From the NCBI GenBank assembly GCA_016209145.1, contig JACQWT010000219.1:1-33636 (forward strand): DNA of 33,636 nt. The letters run 5' to 3'. Made by a program: the position numbers and the translations under genes. The notes under the pieces were generated by a model. The model searched no databases, was not told the DNA's origin, and saw only the letters and a program-made list of their open reading frames with translations. This DNA is from Deltaproteobacteria bacterium (GTDB taxonomy: Bacteria; Myxococcota_A; Polyangia; Polyangiales; Polyangiaceae). Shown piece after piece: positions 1 to 8,781 of the stretch. Position 1 is the first letter of the stretch. Every line of letters starts with the position of its first letter.

Positions 1-1371
1 CGCGATCGCGCCCTGAACTACTACCACCAGTTCCTCGACGAGACCGGGCACGCCGAGACCATCGCCGCGCGCTTCTCCGTGGTCGGCTTCTCGCTCATGG
101 GGCCGACCCAGGTCGTCCCCACGCTGACCCTGGCGTTGCGGCTCAAGGAGCTGCGCTCCGATCTCGTCGTGGTGCTGGGCGGCCCTTGGGTCTCGCTCTT
201 CGCCGCCGAGCTTGCCGCCGCGGCGCCGCTGCGCCCCTTCTTCGACGTGCTGGTCGAAGGCGAGGGCGAGGCGGCGTGGCTGGCAATCGCCCGCGCCGGT
301 GGGGCAGCCCCTGGTGCGAGTGTCCCCAACGCCTGGGTGCGCACGGCCAAGGGGCTCGCGCCGCCGCGGGACCGATTCGTCGCCTATCTGGCGGAGATCG
401 GCACGCCGAGCTTCGACGGGCTGGATCTCGATTGCTACGGCGCGCCCCGGCCGGTGCTGCTCCAGTCGGGCCGCGGCTGCTACTGGGACAGGTGCGCCTT
501 CTGCGTGCACACCGGCCGCGGGCAAGCGGCCCTTGGTCCCAGGGTGCGGCTGCGCCCCCTGGCGCTCGTGGCGGCCGACATCGCGGAGCTCGTGCGCAAG
601 CACGCCCCGCGCTACCTGGCGTTCGCCGACCTGAGCGTCAGCCCCGCGCGGATGCGCCAGCTCTGCCGGATCATGGAAGACGGTCGCATCGATCTGCCCT
701 GGTTCGCCTTCGTGCGGCTCGACCCTGGCTTCGACCGCTCCCTGCTCGAACGGATGCGCCGTGCCGGCTGCCTCAAGCTCAACTTCGGCCTGGAGAGCGG
801 CAGCGCTCGGATCCTGGAGCTCCTTGACAAGGGCCACGACCTCGAGACGGCGCGCCGCATCATCGACGATGCCATCGATCTCGGCTTCCGCGTGACGCTG
901 CACACCATGGCGGGGCTGCCCGGCGAGAGCCGCGAAGATCTCGACCTCACGCTCGCGCTCGTCGATCGCTACGCCCCCGCCGTCCACGAGTCCTACACCG
1001 AGATCTTCCGGCTCGAGCCGGGGACCCGCATCCACCGCAGCCCCCACAGCTTCGGGATTGAGCCCCGGCCGACCGACCGCGGCTTCGACAACTGCGTCCC
1101 CTTCGAGAACCGCGGCGGCCTGAGCCAGGCCGAGGCCATGGCCATCATCGAGGAGCGGCTGTACGCCTTCTACCGCGACCGCGAGGAGCTCATCTACCGC
1201 AGCAGGTCGCACTTCGGCATGAAGCACAAGCACGACTTCGCCGCGCCCTCGCGCTTTCGGGCGCGCTTCCGGGTCGAGCTGGGAGGAAGGGTGTTCGCCG
1301 ACGAGGTGACCGTCGAGACCCGCGGCGGGGGGATTCTCAGGCGGGTGGGTGGGGGCGAGGGGCAGAGCTGA
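1..1371 (+). CDS. B12-binding-domain radical SAM protein, 5' end outside the window
   Basis: The frame is open from base 1, so this is the 3' part of a larger gene (456 residues visible). The first ~60 residues (GFSLMGPTQ..., then VVVLGGPWVS) resemble the end of a cobalamin-binding Rossmann domain. The radical SAM cysteines follow at visible residues 160, 165 and 168 in GRGCYWDRCAFC, a CX4CX2C spacing instead of the usual CX3CX2C. The downstream TIM-barrel part has LNFGLESGS and HTMAGLPGES motifs, typical of the Elp3/B12-radical SAM fold that binds SAM. Such enzymes do methylations or rearrangements of lipids, cofactors or peptides; the substrate cannot be told from this sequence. The gene ends six bases from the convergent ferredoxin gene. 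Confidence 0.85.
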   Translation, partial: RDRALNYYHQFLDETGHAETIAARFSVVGFSLMGPTQVVPTLTLALRLKELRSDLVVVLGGPWVSLFAAELAAAAPLRPFFDVLVEGEGEAAWLAIARAGGAAPGASVPNAWVRTAKGLAPPRDRFVAYLAEIGTPSFDGLDLDCYGAPRPVLLQSGRGCYWDRCAFCVHTGRGQAALGPRVRLRPLALVAADIAELVRKHAPRYLAFADLSVSPARMRQLCRIMEDGRIDLPWFAFVRLDPGFDRSLLERMRRAGCLKLNFGLESGSARILELLDKGHDLETARRIIDDAIDLGFRVTLHTMAGLPGESREDLDLTLALVDRYAPAVHESYTEIFRLEPGTRIHRSPHSFGIEPRPTDRGFDNCVPFENRGGLSQAEAMAIIEERLYAFYRDREELIYRSRSHFGMKHKHDFAAPSRFRARFRVELGGRVFADEVTVETRGGGILRRVGGGEGQS

Positions 1372-1377
1372 ACCCCC

Positions 1378-1791
1378 TCAGCCCCACACCAGCGCCCGTG
1401 TCGGGCAGAACGCGGCGCAGGCCGGATCGACGCCGCCGCAGAGGTCACACTTGTATGCCTTGAGCCGGGCCTCGTCGAAGCGCGCCTGGCCGAAGGGGCA
1501 CGCGGCCACGCACTGCCGGCAGCCGACGCACTTGTCCTGGGCAACTGCGATGGCGCCCGTGCCCTCGTGGCGCGCGAGCGCGGCCGTCGGGCAGACCTTG
1601 ACGCAGGCCGCCTCCTCGCACTGGAGGCACACCATGGGCACGTTGCTCTTCTCGGGCACGACCACGTGGGCGCTGATGCGCGCCGCCTGCGCGCTCACGG
1701 CCGCGCCCGAGTGGCGAAAGGCGCACGCGAGCTCGCAGGTGCGGCAGGCGGTGCACCGGCTCGGCGTGACGTAGAGCCTCCTACTGAGCAT
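1378..1791 (-). CDS. 4Fe-4S polyferredoxin, electron-transfer subunit (HycB/DmsB-like)
   Basis: 137 residues beginning MLSRRLYVTPSRC. Four cysteine groups are visible: CTACRTCELAC, CLQCEEAACVKVC, CVGCRQCVAAC and CDLCGGVDPACAAFC. This is the pattern of four-cluster proteins that wire electrons between redox subunits (HycB, HydN, DmsB types). It is the last gene of the minus-strand oxidoreductase operon and its start overlaps the 3' end of the NuoG-like gene by 11 bases. In-frame codons extend further upstream, but they lie inside the NuoG-like gene, so the ATG at 1791 is preferred. It probably carries electrons between the NuoEFG-like module and another partner; that role is inferred from position. 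Confidence 0.8.
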   Translation of the reverse strand: MLSRRLYVTPSRCTACRTCELACAFRHSGAAVSAQAARISAHVVVPEKSNVPMVCLQCEEAACVKVCPTAALARHEGTGAIAVAQDKCVGCRQCVAACPFGQARFDEARLKAYKCDLCGGVDPACAAFCPTRALVWG

Positions 1792-2578
1792 CGCGGCGCT
1801 CCCTTTGGATCGAGCCGGCGGCGGGGGTGCCCACGCTCGCGAAGCGCTTGGCGCTCTCCAGGCGCTTGCACTCCGCGCAGGGCTCGAAGTAGGCGGTGCC
1901 GAGCCCCGTACGCCCCGTGAGGAAGTCGCGTTGCGCAACCGTGATGTGCGACCGGCCGCAACTGCCGCAGCGCAACAGCTCGAACGTGCGGCCCCAGATG
2001 CTGCGACCGGCGGGCGTCTCGGCATAGGTGATGTGCCCGGTGGGGCAGATGTGCGCGCACGAGAGGCAGCCGATGCAGGCGTCGGGCTCCTTCTTGAAGG
2101 GCGTGCCGATGTACTTGCCGGCGCCGCGGCCCTGGGCGGCGATGGCGCAGGGGCCCTGTGCGGCGCACACCCGCACGCAGAGGCCGCACAGGATGCACTT
2201 GTTCTCCGGATCGCGGGCCGCGTAGCTCGACTGCGTAAGGCCGTAGGAGCGCGCCAGCGCGGCCACGGCCTTGGCCGCGGGCGCCTGGGCGAGGAGCAGA
2301 TCGAGAAGCTGCCGGCGCACCTCGACGACCTTGGGGCTCCCCGTCTGCACCACGAGGCCCGCCTTGACCGCGTAGAGGCACGAGGTCACGAGACCCGTCC
2401 AGTCGCCCCACTCGGGATGACCGATCTCCACCATGCACAGCCGGCAGCCGCCGTAGGGCTCGACCCCCTCGTGGTGGCAGAGCGTGGGCACGGGGATACG
2501 GTGAGCGCGGCAGGCATCGAGGATGCTCGCCCCCTCTCGGGCCGAGAGCACCTTGCCGTCGATGGTGAGCTCGATCAT
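1781..2578 (-). CDS. Short NuoG/HoxU-like iron-sulfur subunit without a hydrogenase domain
   Basis: 265 residues. Residues 1-75 form a plant-type [2Fe-2S] ferredoxin domain with Cys 34, 45, 48 and 67. Two [4Fe-4S] motifs follow (Cys 128/131/134/138 and 168/171/174/178). The His-Cys3 cluster normally found between them in NuoG, HoxU and HydA is absent: residues 91-110 contain no Cys or His. The C-terminus adds two CXXC pairs (204/207 and 234/237) that look like a zinc or rubredoxin-type knuckle. There is no molybdopterin or H-cluster domain, so this is an electron-relay subunit. It follows the NuoF-like gene by 11 bases and should form a NuoEFG-like complex with it. Confidence 0.85.
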   Translation of the reverse strand: MIELTIDGKVLSAREGASILDACRAHRIPVPTLCHHEGVEPYGGCRLCMVEIGHPEWGDWTGLVTSCLYAVKAGLVVQTGSPKVVEVRRQLLDLLLAQAPAAKAVAALARSYGLTQSSYAARDPENKCILCGLCVRVCAAQGPCAIAAQGRGAGKYIGTPFKKEPDACIGCLSCAHICPTGHITYAETPAGRSIWGRTFELLRCGSCGRSHITVAQRDFLTGRTGLGTAYFEPCAECKRLESAKRFASVGTPAAGSIQRERRDAQ

Positions 2579-2589
2579 CTGGTGCCCCT

Positions 2590-4446
2590 TCACTCGGCCA
2601 CGATGGCGTCGATCGGGCAGGCCGTGAAGCAGGCGCCGCAGCGCGTGCACTTGTCCTGCACGATCTCGTAGAGCTTCTTGCGCTCGCCCACGACCGCGCC
2701 GAAGGCGCAGGCCTTCTCGCAGGCGGCGCAGCCGTCGCACTGTTCCGGCACGACGCGGAACGTGACCAGGGCCTTGCACACCCCGGCCGGACACTTGCGC
2801 TCGCGGATGTGCTTCTCGTACTCGTCACGGAAGTAGCTGAGGGTGGCCAGCACCGGGTTGGGCGCGCTCTTGCCCAGGCCGCACAGGGAGGCTTCCTGCA
2901 CGGCCCTGCCGAGCGATTCGATGCGCCCGATGATCTTCTCGTCCCCTCGCCCCTCGCAGATCTCGGTGAGCATGCCGTGCAGTTGCCGCACGCCTTCGCG
3001 GCACGGGACGCACTTGCCGCACGACTCCTCCATCAGGAACCCCAGGAAGTAGCGGGCGACGTCGACCATGCAGGTGCGCTCGTCCATCACGATCATGCCG
3101 CCCGAGCCCATCATCGAGCCCTTGGCCGTGAGCGTGTCGAAGTCCACGGGCTCGCCCAAGCAGCTCTCGGGCAGGCAGCCGCCCGAGGGCCCACCCGTCT
3201 GGACCGCCTTGAACTTGCGCCCCTTCTGCATGCCGCCGCCGATGTCGAAAACGATGCGGCGCAGGCTAGTGCCCATCGGCACTTCGATGAGACCCGTATT
3301 GCGTACCTTGCCGACGAGGCAGAACGCCTTGGTGCCGGTGCTCTTCTCGGTGCCGATGGAGCGGAACCAGTCGGCCCCGCGCGTGACTATCTCGGGCACG
3401 CAGGCGTAGGTTTCGACGTTGTTCAGGACCGTGGGCTGGTCGAAGAGGCCCCGCTCCACCGAGCGCACGTACTTGGCGCGCGGCTCGCCGATCTCGCCCG
3501 CGACCGAGCGCATCAGGGCCGTCGACTCGCCGCAGACAAAGGCGCCTGCGCCCCGCGCGAGCTTGAGCTCGAGCGAGAAGCCCGTGCCCAGGATGTCGTC
3601 GCCGAGCAGGCCCGCCTCCCGGGCCTGGGCGATGGCGCCGACGAGGCGCTGCTGGGCCCGGGGATACTCCTCGCGCACGTAGAGCCAGCCCTGGTGGGCG
3701 CCGATCGCGAAGGCGCCGACGATCATTCCCTCGATCACGCTGTGCGGATCGCCCTCCATGATGGAGCAGTCCATGAAGGCGCCCGGATCGCCCTCGTCGC
3801 CGTTGCACAGGATGTAGCGCTTCTCGCCCTTGGCCCGCACGCAGCTTCTCCACTTGCGGCCGGTGGGAAAGCCCCCTCCGCCGCGGCCCCGCAGGCCGCT
3901 GTGCTCGACGCAGGCGATGATCTCGTCGGGCTTCATCTCGGTCAGCGCCTTGACCGCGCCGGCATAGCCGCCCCGCGCCAGGAACTGCTCCAGGCTCGTG
4001 GGATCGATCCTTCCGACGTTGCGCAACGCGAGGTGCGTCTGGTGCCGGTAGAAGTCGATGTCCTGGTAGCGCTCGCGCTTCTGCTTGGTGTTGGGATCCT
4101 GGTAGAGCAGGCGTGCGATGACGTCGCCAGAGACAACCGTCTTCTTGACGATCTCGGCCGCGTCGCGCGATTTGACGCGCCGGTAGAGCAGCCCGCGCGG
4201 CTGGAACACGACCAGGGGCCCAATCTCGCAGAAGCCGTGGCAGCCGACAGCGTCGACCGCGAGCGTGACCTCGGCCTTCGCCCGCCGGGCCCCGAGCTCG
4301 GCGCGCAGCGCCTCGGCGACCGCGAGGCTGCCGCGCGCCATGCAGCCGGTGCCGGCGCACACGAGAATCCGCTGGCGGTCGGGCGGATAGGCGGCGAGCG
4401 CCCGCTCGGCAATGGTCCGGTAGTCCCGCGCACTCGTGATTCGCAT
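2590..4446 (-). CDS. NuoF/HydB/HndC-like flavoprotein, NAD(P)H-binding subunit
   Basis: 618 residues. Domains in order: N-terminal thioredoxin-fold [2Fe-2S] (Cys 30, 35, 69, 73); FMN and NAD(H) binding region (GRGGGGFPTG at ~187-196, NGDEGDPGAFMD at ~215-226, GAGAFVCGESTAL at ~299-311); [4Fe-4S] site (Cys 476, 479, 482, with Cys 522); and a C-terminal two-cluster ferredoxin (Cys 570/573/576/580 and 600/603/606/610). This architecture is that of HydB/HndC and of related flavin-based bifurcating NADH:ferredoxin enzymes; respiratory NuoF lacks the terminal ferredoxin. It would exchange electrons between NAD(P) and ferredoxin. The ATG at 4446 is chosen; an in-frame GTG at 4455 overlaps the NuoE-like stop and would add three residues. 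Confidence 0.9.
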   Translation of the reverse strand: MRITSARDYRTIAERALAAYPPDRQRILVCAGTGCMARGSLAVAEALRAELGARRAKAEVTLAVDAVGCHGFCEIGPLVVFQPRGLLYRRVKSRDAAEIVKKTVVSGDVIARLLYQDPNTKQKRERYQDIDFYRHQTHLALRNVGRIDPTSLEQFLARGGYAGAVKALTEMKPDEIIACVEHSGLRGRGGGGFPTGRKWRSCVRAKGEKRYILCNGDEGDPGAFMDCSIMEGDPHSVIEGMIVGAFAIGAHQGWLYVREEYPRAQQRLVGAIAQAREAGLLGDDILGTGFSLELKLARGAGAFVCGESTALMRSVAGEIGEPRAKYVRSVERGLFDQPTVLNNVETYACVPEIVTRGADWFRSIGTEKSTGTKAFCLVGKVRNTGLIEVPMGTSLRRIVFDIGGGMQKGRKFKAVQTGGPSGGCLPESCLGEPVDFDTLTAKGSMMGSGGMIVMDERTCMVDVARYFLGFLMEESCGKCVPCREGVRQLHGMLTEICEGRGDEKIIGRIESLGRAVQEASLCGLGKSAPNPVLATLSYFRDEYEKHIRERKCPAGVCKALVTFRVVPEQCDGCAACEKACAFGAVVGERKKLYEIVQDKCTRCGACFTACPIDAIVAE

Positions 4447-4451
4447 GGCCT

Positions 4452-4907
4452 TCACCGCCCGACGATCCCGGGAAGATCGGTGGGCACGACGCCGTCGTGG
4501 TACTTGCCATCGACCAACACCACCGGCGCCATGGCGCACGCGCCCACGCAGTTGACCGTCTCCAGCGTGAAGCTGAGATCCTTGGTCGTGCCGCCGGCCC
4601 GGACCTCCAAGAGCCGCTCCAGCTCCTCGACGAGCAGCGGCGCGCCGCGGATGTGGCACGTCGTGCCGAGGCAGACGCGGCAGATGCGCTCCCCGCGCGG
4701 CTCGAGGCTGAACGCCTTGTAGAAAGTCGCCACGGCGAATGCCTTGCTCAGGGGCACGCCAAGGTGCGCGCACACCTCTCGCACCCCTTCCTCCGGCAGG
4801 TAGCGGTAGGTTGCCTGGAGATCCTGCAGCGCGTGGACAAGGGCGGTCTTGTCCCCGCGCTCGTGGCGCTGCAAGACCGGTCTGATGCGCGACAGATCGA
4901 CTCCCAT
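4452..4907 (-). CDS. NuoE/HndA-like [2Fe-2S] thioredoxin-fold subunit
   Basis: 151 residues, the usual size for NuoE/HydC/HndA. The N-terminal helical part (LQDLQATYRYLPEE, GVPLSKAFAVATFYKAF) matches the family. The four cluster ligands are Cys 79, 84, 120 and 124 in CLGTTCHIRGA and CVGAC. It pairs with the NuoF-like flavoprotein just downstream. It starts two bases after the stop of the 2-oxoacid oxidoreductase gamma gene, which ties the NuoEFG-like module to that enzyme at the level of the operon. Confidence 0.9.
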   Translation of the reverse strand: MGVDLSRIRPVLQRHERGDKTALVHALQDLQATYRYLPEEGVREVCAHLGVPLSKAFAVATFYKAFSLEPRGERICRVCLGTTCHIRGAPLLVEELERLLEVRAGGTTKDLSFTLETVNCVGACAMAPVVLVDGKYHDGVVPTDLPGIVGR

Positions 4908-4909
4908 GG

Positions 4910-5515
4910 TCAGCTCTCCTTGGGGCTTGCCGCCGCCGACAGCCCCGGGAGCCGCGGGCTTCGGCCCGTGGCCGCGAGGTGCTGCATGGCCGCGTCGCAG
5001 CCGAGCCCGAATGCCTGCAAGTTGAGCTCGACCGCCCGGGGCTTGTCGCCGAAGTGCTCGGAGATCTGCCGGCGCGCCGCGTCGGCCGGCACCACCCCCG
5101 TCATGGCCACGTAGGCGCCAAGAATGACCACGTTGGGCGAGCGCCGGGCGCCGATGCCGTTGGCGAGATCGTTGGCCGGCAGGTACACGACGTCGATGTC
5201 GCCGCGCTCGCAGCGGATCTTGATAAGCGAACTGTTGACGATGAGCAGCCCGCCCGGGACGATGGCCGGTCCGAACTTCTCCAGCGAGGGCTGGTTCATG
5301 ACCGCCGCCGCCTGCGGCGTGCTCACCACGGGCGAGCCGATCGAATGATCGGCGATGGTGACGGTCACGTTTGCCGTCCCGCCGCGCATCTCCGGCCCGT
5401 AGGAGGGCAGCCAGCAGACCTCGCGGCCTTCGGCCATCGCCGCCTCGGACAGGAGCTTGCCGATGAGCAGCATGCCCTGGCCGCCGAAGCCAGCGAGGAT
5501 CACGTCAGTCTGCAT
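4910..5515 (-). CDS. 2-oxoacid:ferredoxin oxidoreductase, gamma subunit
   Basis: 201 residues. GFGGQGMLLIGKLL near the N-terminus and SYGPEMRGG at ~38-46 are the signature of the gamma domain of KorC, VorC and PorC, which contacts CoA and completes the active site. A plausible Shine-Dalgarno (GGAG) lies eight bases before the ATG at 5515. It is separated from the beta gene by 192 bases that carry a family-2 repeat fragment, an unusually large gap for this operon. The C-terminal ~20 residues (RSPRLPGLSAAASPKES) look like an unstructured tail. Confidence 0.9.
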   Translation of the reverse strand: MQTDVILAGFGGQGMLLIGKLLSEAAMAEGREVCWLPSYGPEMRGGTANVTVTIADHSIGSPVVSTPQAAAVMNQPSLEKFGPAIVPGGLLIVNSSLIKIRCERGDIDVVYLPANDLANGIGARRSPNVVILGAYVAMTGVVPADAARRQISEHFGDKPRAVELNLQAFGLGCDAAMQHLAATGRSPRLPGLSAAASPKES

Positions 5516-5643
5516 CGTGATTCTCCACGGGTCGCCCGCGCCACCCGCCTCGGACGAAACCAGTGCCGCGTTCGCCCGGACGCTTCCGGTGGCAGGCAGC
5601 GCGGCCGCCGCCGGAGACGAGCCAGTCCGGAGATTTCACGCTG

Positions 5644-5700
5644 CCGGCTGCCTCGGCGTCGGGGCCCCAACCCCGACGCCCGTCTCGGGCGCTTCGCGCA
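5644..5700 (-). repeat. Family-2 repeat fragment within the oxidoreductase operon
   Basis: These 57 bases are the exact reverse complement of 24814-24870. They contain a 10-bp-arm palindrome (GGCGTCGGGG / CCCCGACGCC). The shared text continues loosely as AGCGTGAAA..CCGG (compare 24930-24945). The rest of the beta-gamma gap, 5516-5643, shows no gene. The conserved end modules of family 2 are missing here, so this looks like a relic or an internal module. Confidence 0.8.
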
Positions 5701-5707
5701 AAGGCAC

Positions 5708-6478
<771 letters not shown>

Positions 6479-6493
6479 GTTGCGCTTTCTCCC

Positions 6494-7570
6494 TCAGGCC
6501 TCGATGAGCTTGACGACCGCCCCCTGCACTTCCTCGACGGTGGGTACCCGTCCGCCGGCCATGCCGAAAAAGTCGACGGGACGGGCCCCCGAGACGGCCA
6601 GCCGCACGTCCTCGACCATCTGCCCCATGCTCATCTCCACCGACAGGACGCGGCGCGCCCGGAGCGCGGCGTGCCGGACGGCCTCGTCGGGAAACGGCCA
6701 GAGGGTGATGGGCCGCAAGAGGGAGACGCGCCTGCCCTGCGCGCGCAGCCGGTCGATGGCAGTGCGGCAGATGCGGGCCATGCTGCCGTAGGAGACGACC
6801 AGGAGATCTACCTCCTCGTCGGCGAACACCTCCTCCCAGCGCTTCTCCTGCTGTGCGGCAAGATCGTACTTGCGCTTGAGCCTGAGATTGACCTCGTTGC
6901 AACTGATAGGATCGAGGTAGAGCGAGTTGACGATGTTGCGCCCGGTGCGGCCGCGCGAGCCCGTGCCGGTCAGGGCCCAGGGCTTCTCGGGTTGCTTGTG
7001 CTCGGGGCCGGGCAGCGGATAGCCGCTGAAGTCGACCGGCTCCATCATCTGGCCGATCATTCCGTCCGCCATGACCATCACCGGGTTGCGATACCGGTCG
7101 GCGAGCTCGAAGGCCAGGACGACCAGCGCGACGGCCTCCTGCACGCTCGCCGGCGCGAGCACGAGCAGCCGGTAGTCGCCGTGGCCGCCGCCCTTGGTCG
7201 CCTGGAAGTAGTCGCTCTGCGACGGCAGGATGCCGCCCAGGCCCGGGCCGGAGCGCACGACGTTCACGAGCACGACCGGCAGCTCGCAGCAGGCGATGTA
7301 GGAAAGGCCCTCGCTCATCAGGCTGATGCCCGGGCTCGACGAGGTGGTCAGCACGCGCACGCCGACGCCCGAGGCGCCGAGGATCATGTTGCTCGCCGCC
7401 ACCTCGCTCTCGGCCTGCACGAAAGCGCCGCCTACCTCGGGCAGCCGCTTGCACAGGTACTCGGGCACCTCCGACTGCGGGGTGATGGGGTAGCCGAAGA
7501 AGAAGCGGCAGCCGGCGCGCACGGCCGCCTCGCCGATCGCCTCGTTACCCTTCATCAGAACCTTGGCCAT
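6494..7570 (-). CDS. 2-oxoacid:ferredoxin oxidoreductase, alpha subunit (VorB-like)
   Basis: 358 residues. MAKVLMKGNEAIGEAA, GYPITPQSEVPEYL (~26-39) and TTSSSPGISLMSEG are the pyrimidine-binding domain I signature, and QSDYFQATKGGGHGDYR follows. The wording is closest to what I recall of the VorB branch (3-methyl-2-oxobutanoate dehydrogenase); KorA-type 2-oxoglutarate enzymes are the main alternative. The length is normal. It starts three bases after the ferredoxin stop, consistent with the common delta-alpha-beta-gamma order. Confidence 0.9.
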   Translation of the reverse strand: MAKVLMKGNEAIGEAAVRAGCRFFFGYPITPQSEVPEYLCKRLPEVGGAFVQAESEVAASNMILGASGVGVRVLTTSSSPGISLMSEGLSYIACCELPVVLVNVVRSGPGLGGILPSQSDYFQATKGGGHGDYRLLVLAPASVQEAVALVVLAFELADRYRNPVMVMADGMIGQMMEPVDFSGYPLPGPEHKQPEKPWALTGTGSRGRTGRNIVNSLYLDPISCNEVNLRLKRKYDLAAQQEKRWEEVFADEEVDLLVVSYGSMARICRTAIDRLRAQGRRVSLLRPITLWPFPDEAVRHAALRARRVLSVEMSMGQMVEDVRLAVSGARPVDFFGMAGGRVPTVEEVQGAVVKLIEA

Positions 7571-7573
7571 GGC

Positions 7574-7807
7574 TCAGTACTCGAAGAACCGATACATGGT
7601 TCCGTTCAGGCCGATCGCGATCGCCACGTCCGGGCAGGTGATGGCGCACAGGCGGCAGCCGAGGCAGCGCGGCTGATCCTGCACGCAGGCGTAGGAGTAG
7701 CCCTTGACGTTGAAGCCCTTCGACAGGTCGAGGATCTGCTGGGGGCAAGCGCGCACGCACAGCTCGCACCCCTTGCAGCGATCCGCGTCGACGATGACCT
7801 TGGGCAT
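7574..7807 (-). CDS. 2-oxoacid:ferredoxin oxidoreductase, delta subunit (2x[4Fe-4S])
   Basis: 77 residues with two ferredoxin motifs, CKGCELCVRAC and CLGCRLCAITC, each followed by the usual proline (CP). It would carry electrons out of the TPP site to free ferredoxin or to the NuoEFG-like subunits. Its start codon lies inside a 10-bp direct repeat (7801-7810), next to which a family-1 element (7811-7986) sits. The original Shine-Dalgarno (GAGG in the 3' end of the ATPase gene) is now ~185 bases away. The element end offers AAGAGG 12 bases and GGTGA seven bases before the ATG as replacements. Confidence 0.9.
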   Translation of the reverse strand: MPKVIVDADRCKGCELCVRACPQQILDLSKGFNVKGYSYACVQDQPRCLGCRLCAITCPDVAIAIGLNGTMYRFFEY

Positions 7808-7810
7808 GGC

Positions 7811-7986
7811 CGTTCACCGCCTCTTGGGCCAGCGGGCAACGACGGCTCGCCGAGTCGGCCGTGATCGCGGCTTTCGTCCTCGGGCCGGGTCCTCGCGTAC
7901 AGGAGTACGCTGCGGCCCGGCCCTGCGGGCGCGCTCGCGTTGACGGCCGCCTGACGAGCCGTCTGGTAGGGGGCGTGAACGCATAC
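7811..7986. mobile_element. Family-1 palindromic element, copy 1
   Basis: 176 bp flanked by a perfect 10-bp direct repeat, TGGGCATGGC, at 7801-7810 and 7987-7996. The ends are imperfect inverted repeats (CGTTCACCGCC left; GGCGTGAACGCATAC right). Inside is a large palindrome: outer arms 7842-7849 and 7955-7962, and an inner stem closing on GTAC-AGGA-GTAC at 7897-7908. No reading frame in it looks coding. It sits between the ATPase stop and the ferredoxin start. Without it and one direct repeat, the junction would read TGA-CAGCC-ATG, with GAGG nine bases before the ATG. Confidence 0.85.
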
Positions 7987-7998
7987 TGGGCATGGCTG

Positions 7999-8781
7999 TC
8001 AGCCTCGCAGCAGCCGGAGCCGCTCGCGTTCGCCAGCCCAACCCAGCCGGCCGCCGCCGTCAACCCCTGCGTCTGCCCAGGGCGGCAGCATCTGGCGGTC
8101 GATGACCAGCACCGGAGCGGAAAAGGAGCGGCGGTCCACCAGCGCGGCCACGCGGGAGCTTACCACCACCATCTCGATCGGCACGCCCGCCGCGCGCGCC
8201 ACCTCGGCGGCAAAGGCGTAGCCCTCGGCCACGATGTCGGCCGTGGTCTCGTCCATGAGGTGCGTGTTGGCCACGAGCCCCGTGACCTGGAGGCGGCTCG
8301 CCTGCTCGATCTCGTCGCGCATCCGCAGGCAGCCGCGCACGGTGTCGGTGAACGGCCGGCGCTGGTTCACCACCTGCAAGAGCTTGTGCTCGCCCGGCGG
8401 GGGGAAGTCGGGCGCGAGATGGCTCAAGGCGCGCGCGCCGGAGTCGTCACCGCCCACGTCGAGAATCGAAACCTCGTCCTTGCGGCCGAGCAGGCCGCGC
8501 ACCTCCGGCAAGAGGATGGGAAGCTCGGAGTGGAAGCCGACCCCGCGCGGCGCCACCACGCGCACGCCCCGCTCTTCGAGCGGGCCGATCGCCTCCCGGC
8601 AGCGGAAGTAGGGGTTGACGATGTCGAGATCGGCGATGTTGACGCGGAAGCTGCCCCGCGCCAGCTCCAGGGCATAGCCCACGGCGACCTCGGTCTTGCC
8701 GCTGCCGTAGTTGCCCACGAAGGCCACGACGGGCGCGACCGGGAGGGCGAGATCCACGGGGGCCGCCAACCAGGGCCTCAC
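7999..8781 (-). CDS. P-loop nucleotide-binding protein of unknown role
   Basis: 260 residues from a GTG at 8781, which overlaps the stop of the upstream zinc-ribbon gene (GTGA). The Walker A motif is GNYGSGKTE (~23-31). DLDIVNPYFRCREA (~52-65) and ILDVGGDDSGARAL resemble the switch and Walker B regions of SIMIBI-class (CobQ/MinD-like) NTPases. No membrane segment or cysteine cluster site is seen. Its tight pre-insertion linkage to the oxidoreductase delta gene suggests a role in assembly or activation of the complex, but this is inference. I recognise the fold class, not the specific function. Confidence 0.75.
   Translation of the reverse strand: MRPWLAAPVDLALPVAPVVAFVGNYGSGKTEVAVGYALELARGSFRVNIADLDIVNPYFRCREAIGPLEERGVRVVAPRGVGFHSELPILLPEVRGLLGRKDEVSILDVGGDDSGARALSHLAPDFPPPGEHKLLQVVNQRRPFTDTVRGCLRMRDEIEQASRLQVTGLVANTHLMDETTADIVAEGYAFAAEVARAAGVPIEMVVVSSRVAALVDRRSFSAPVLVIDRQMLPPWADAGVDGGGRLGWAGERERLRLLRG

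Noticed and set aside
7811-7986. Intrinsic terminator or attenuator in the operon
   Set aside because: The palindrome is strong, but there is no U-tract, and the flanking direct repeat and the other copies show it is an inserted element; an effect on transcription is still possible.
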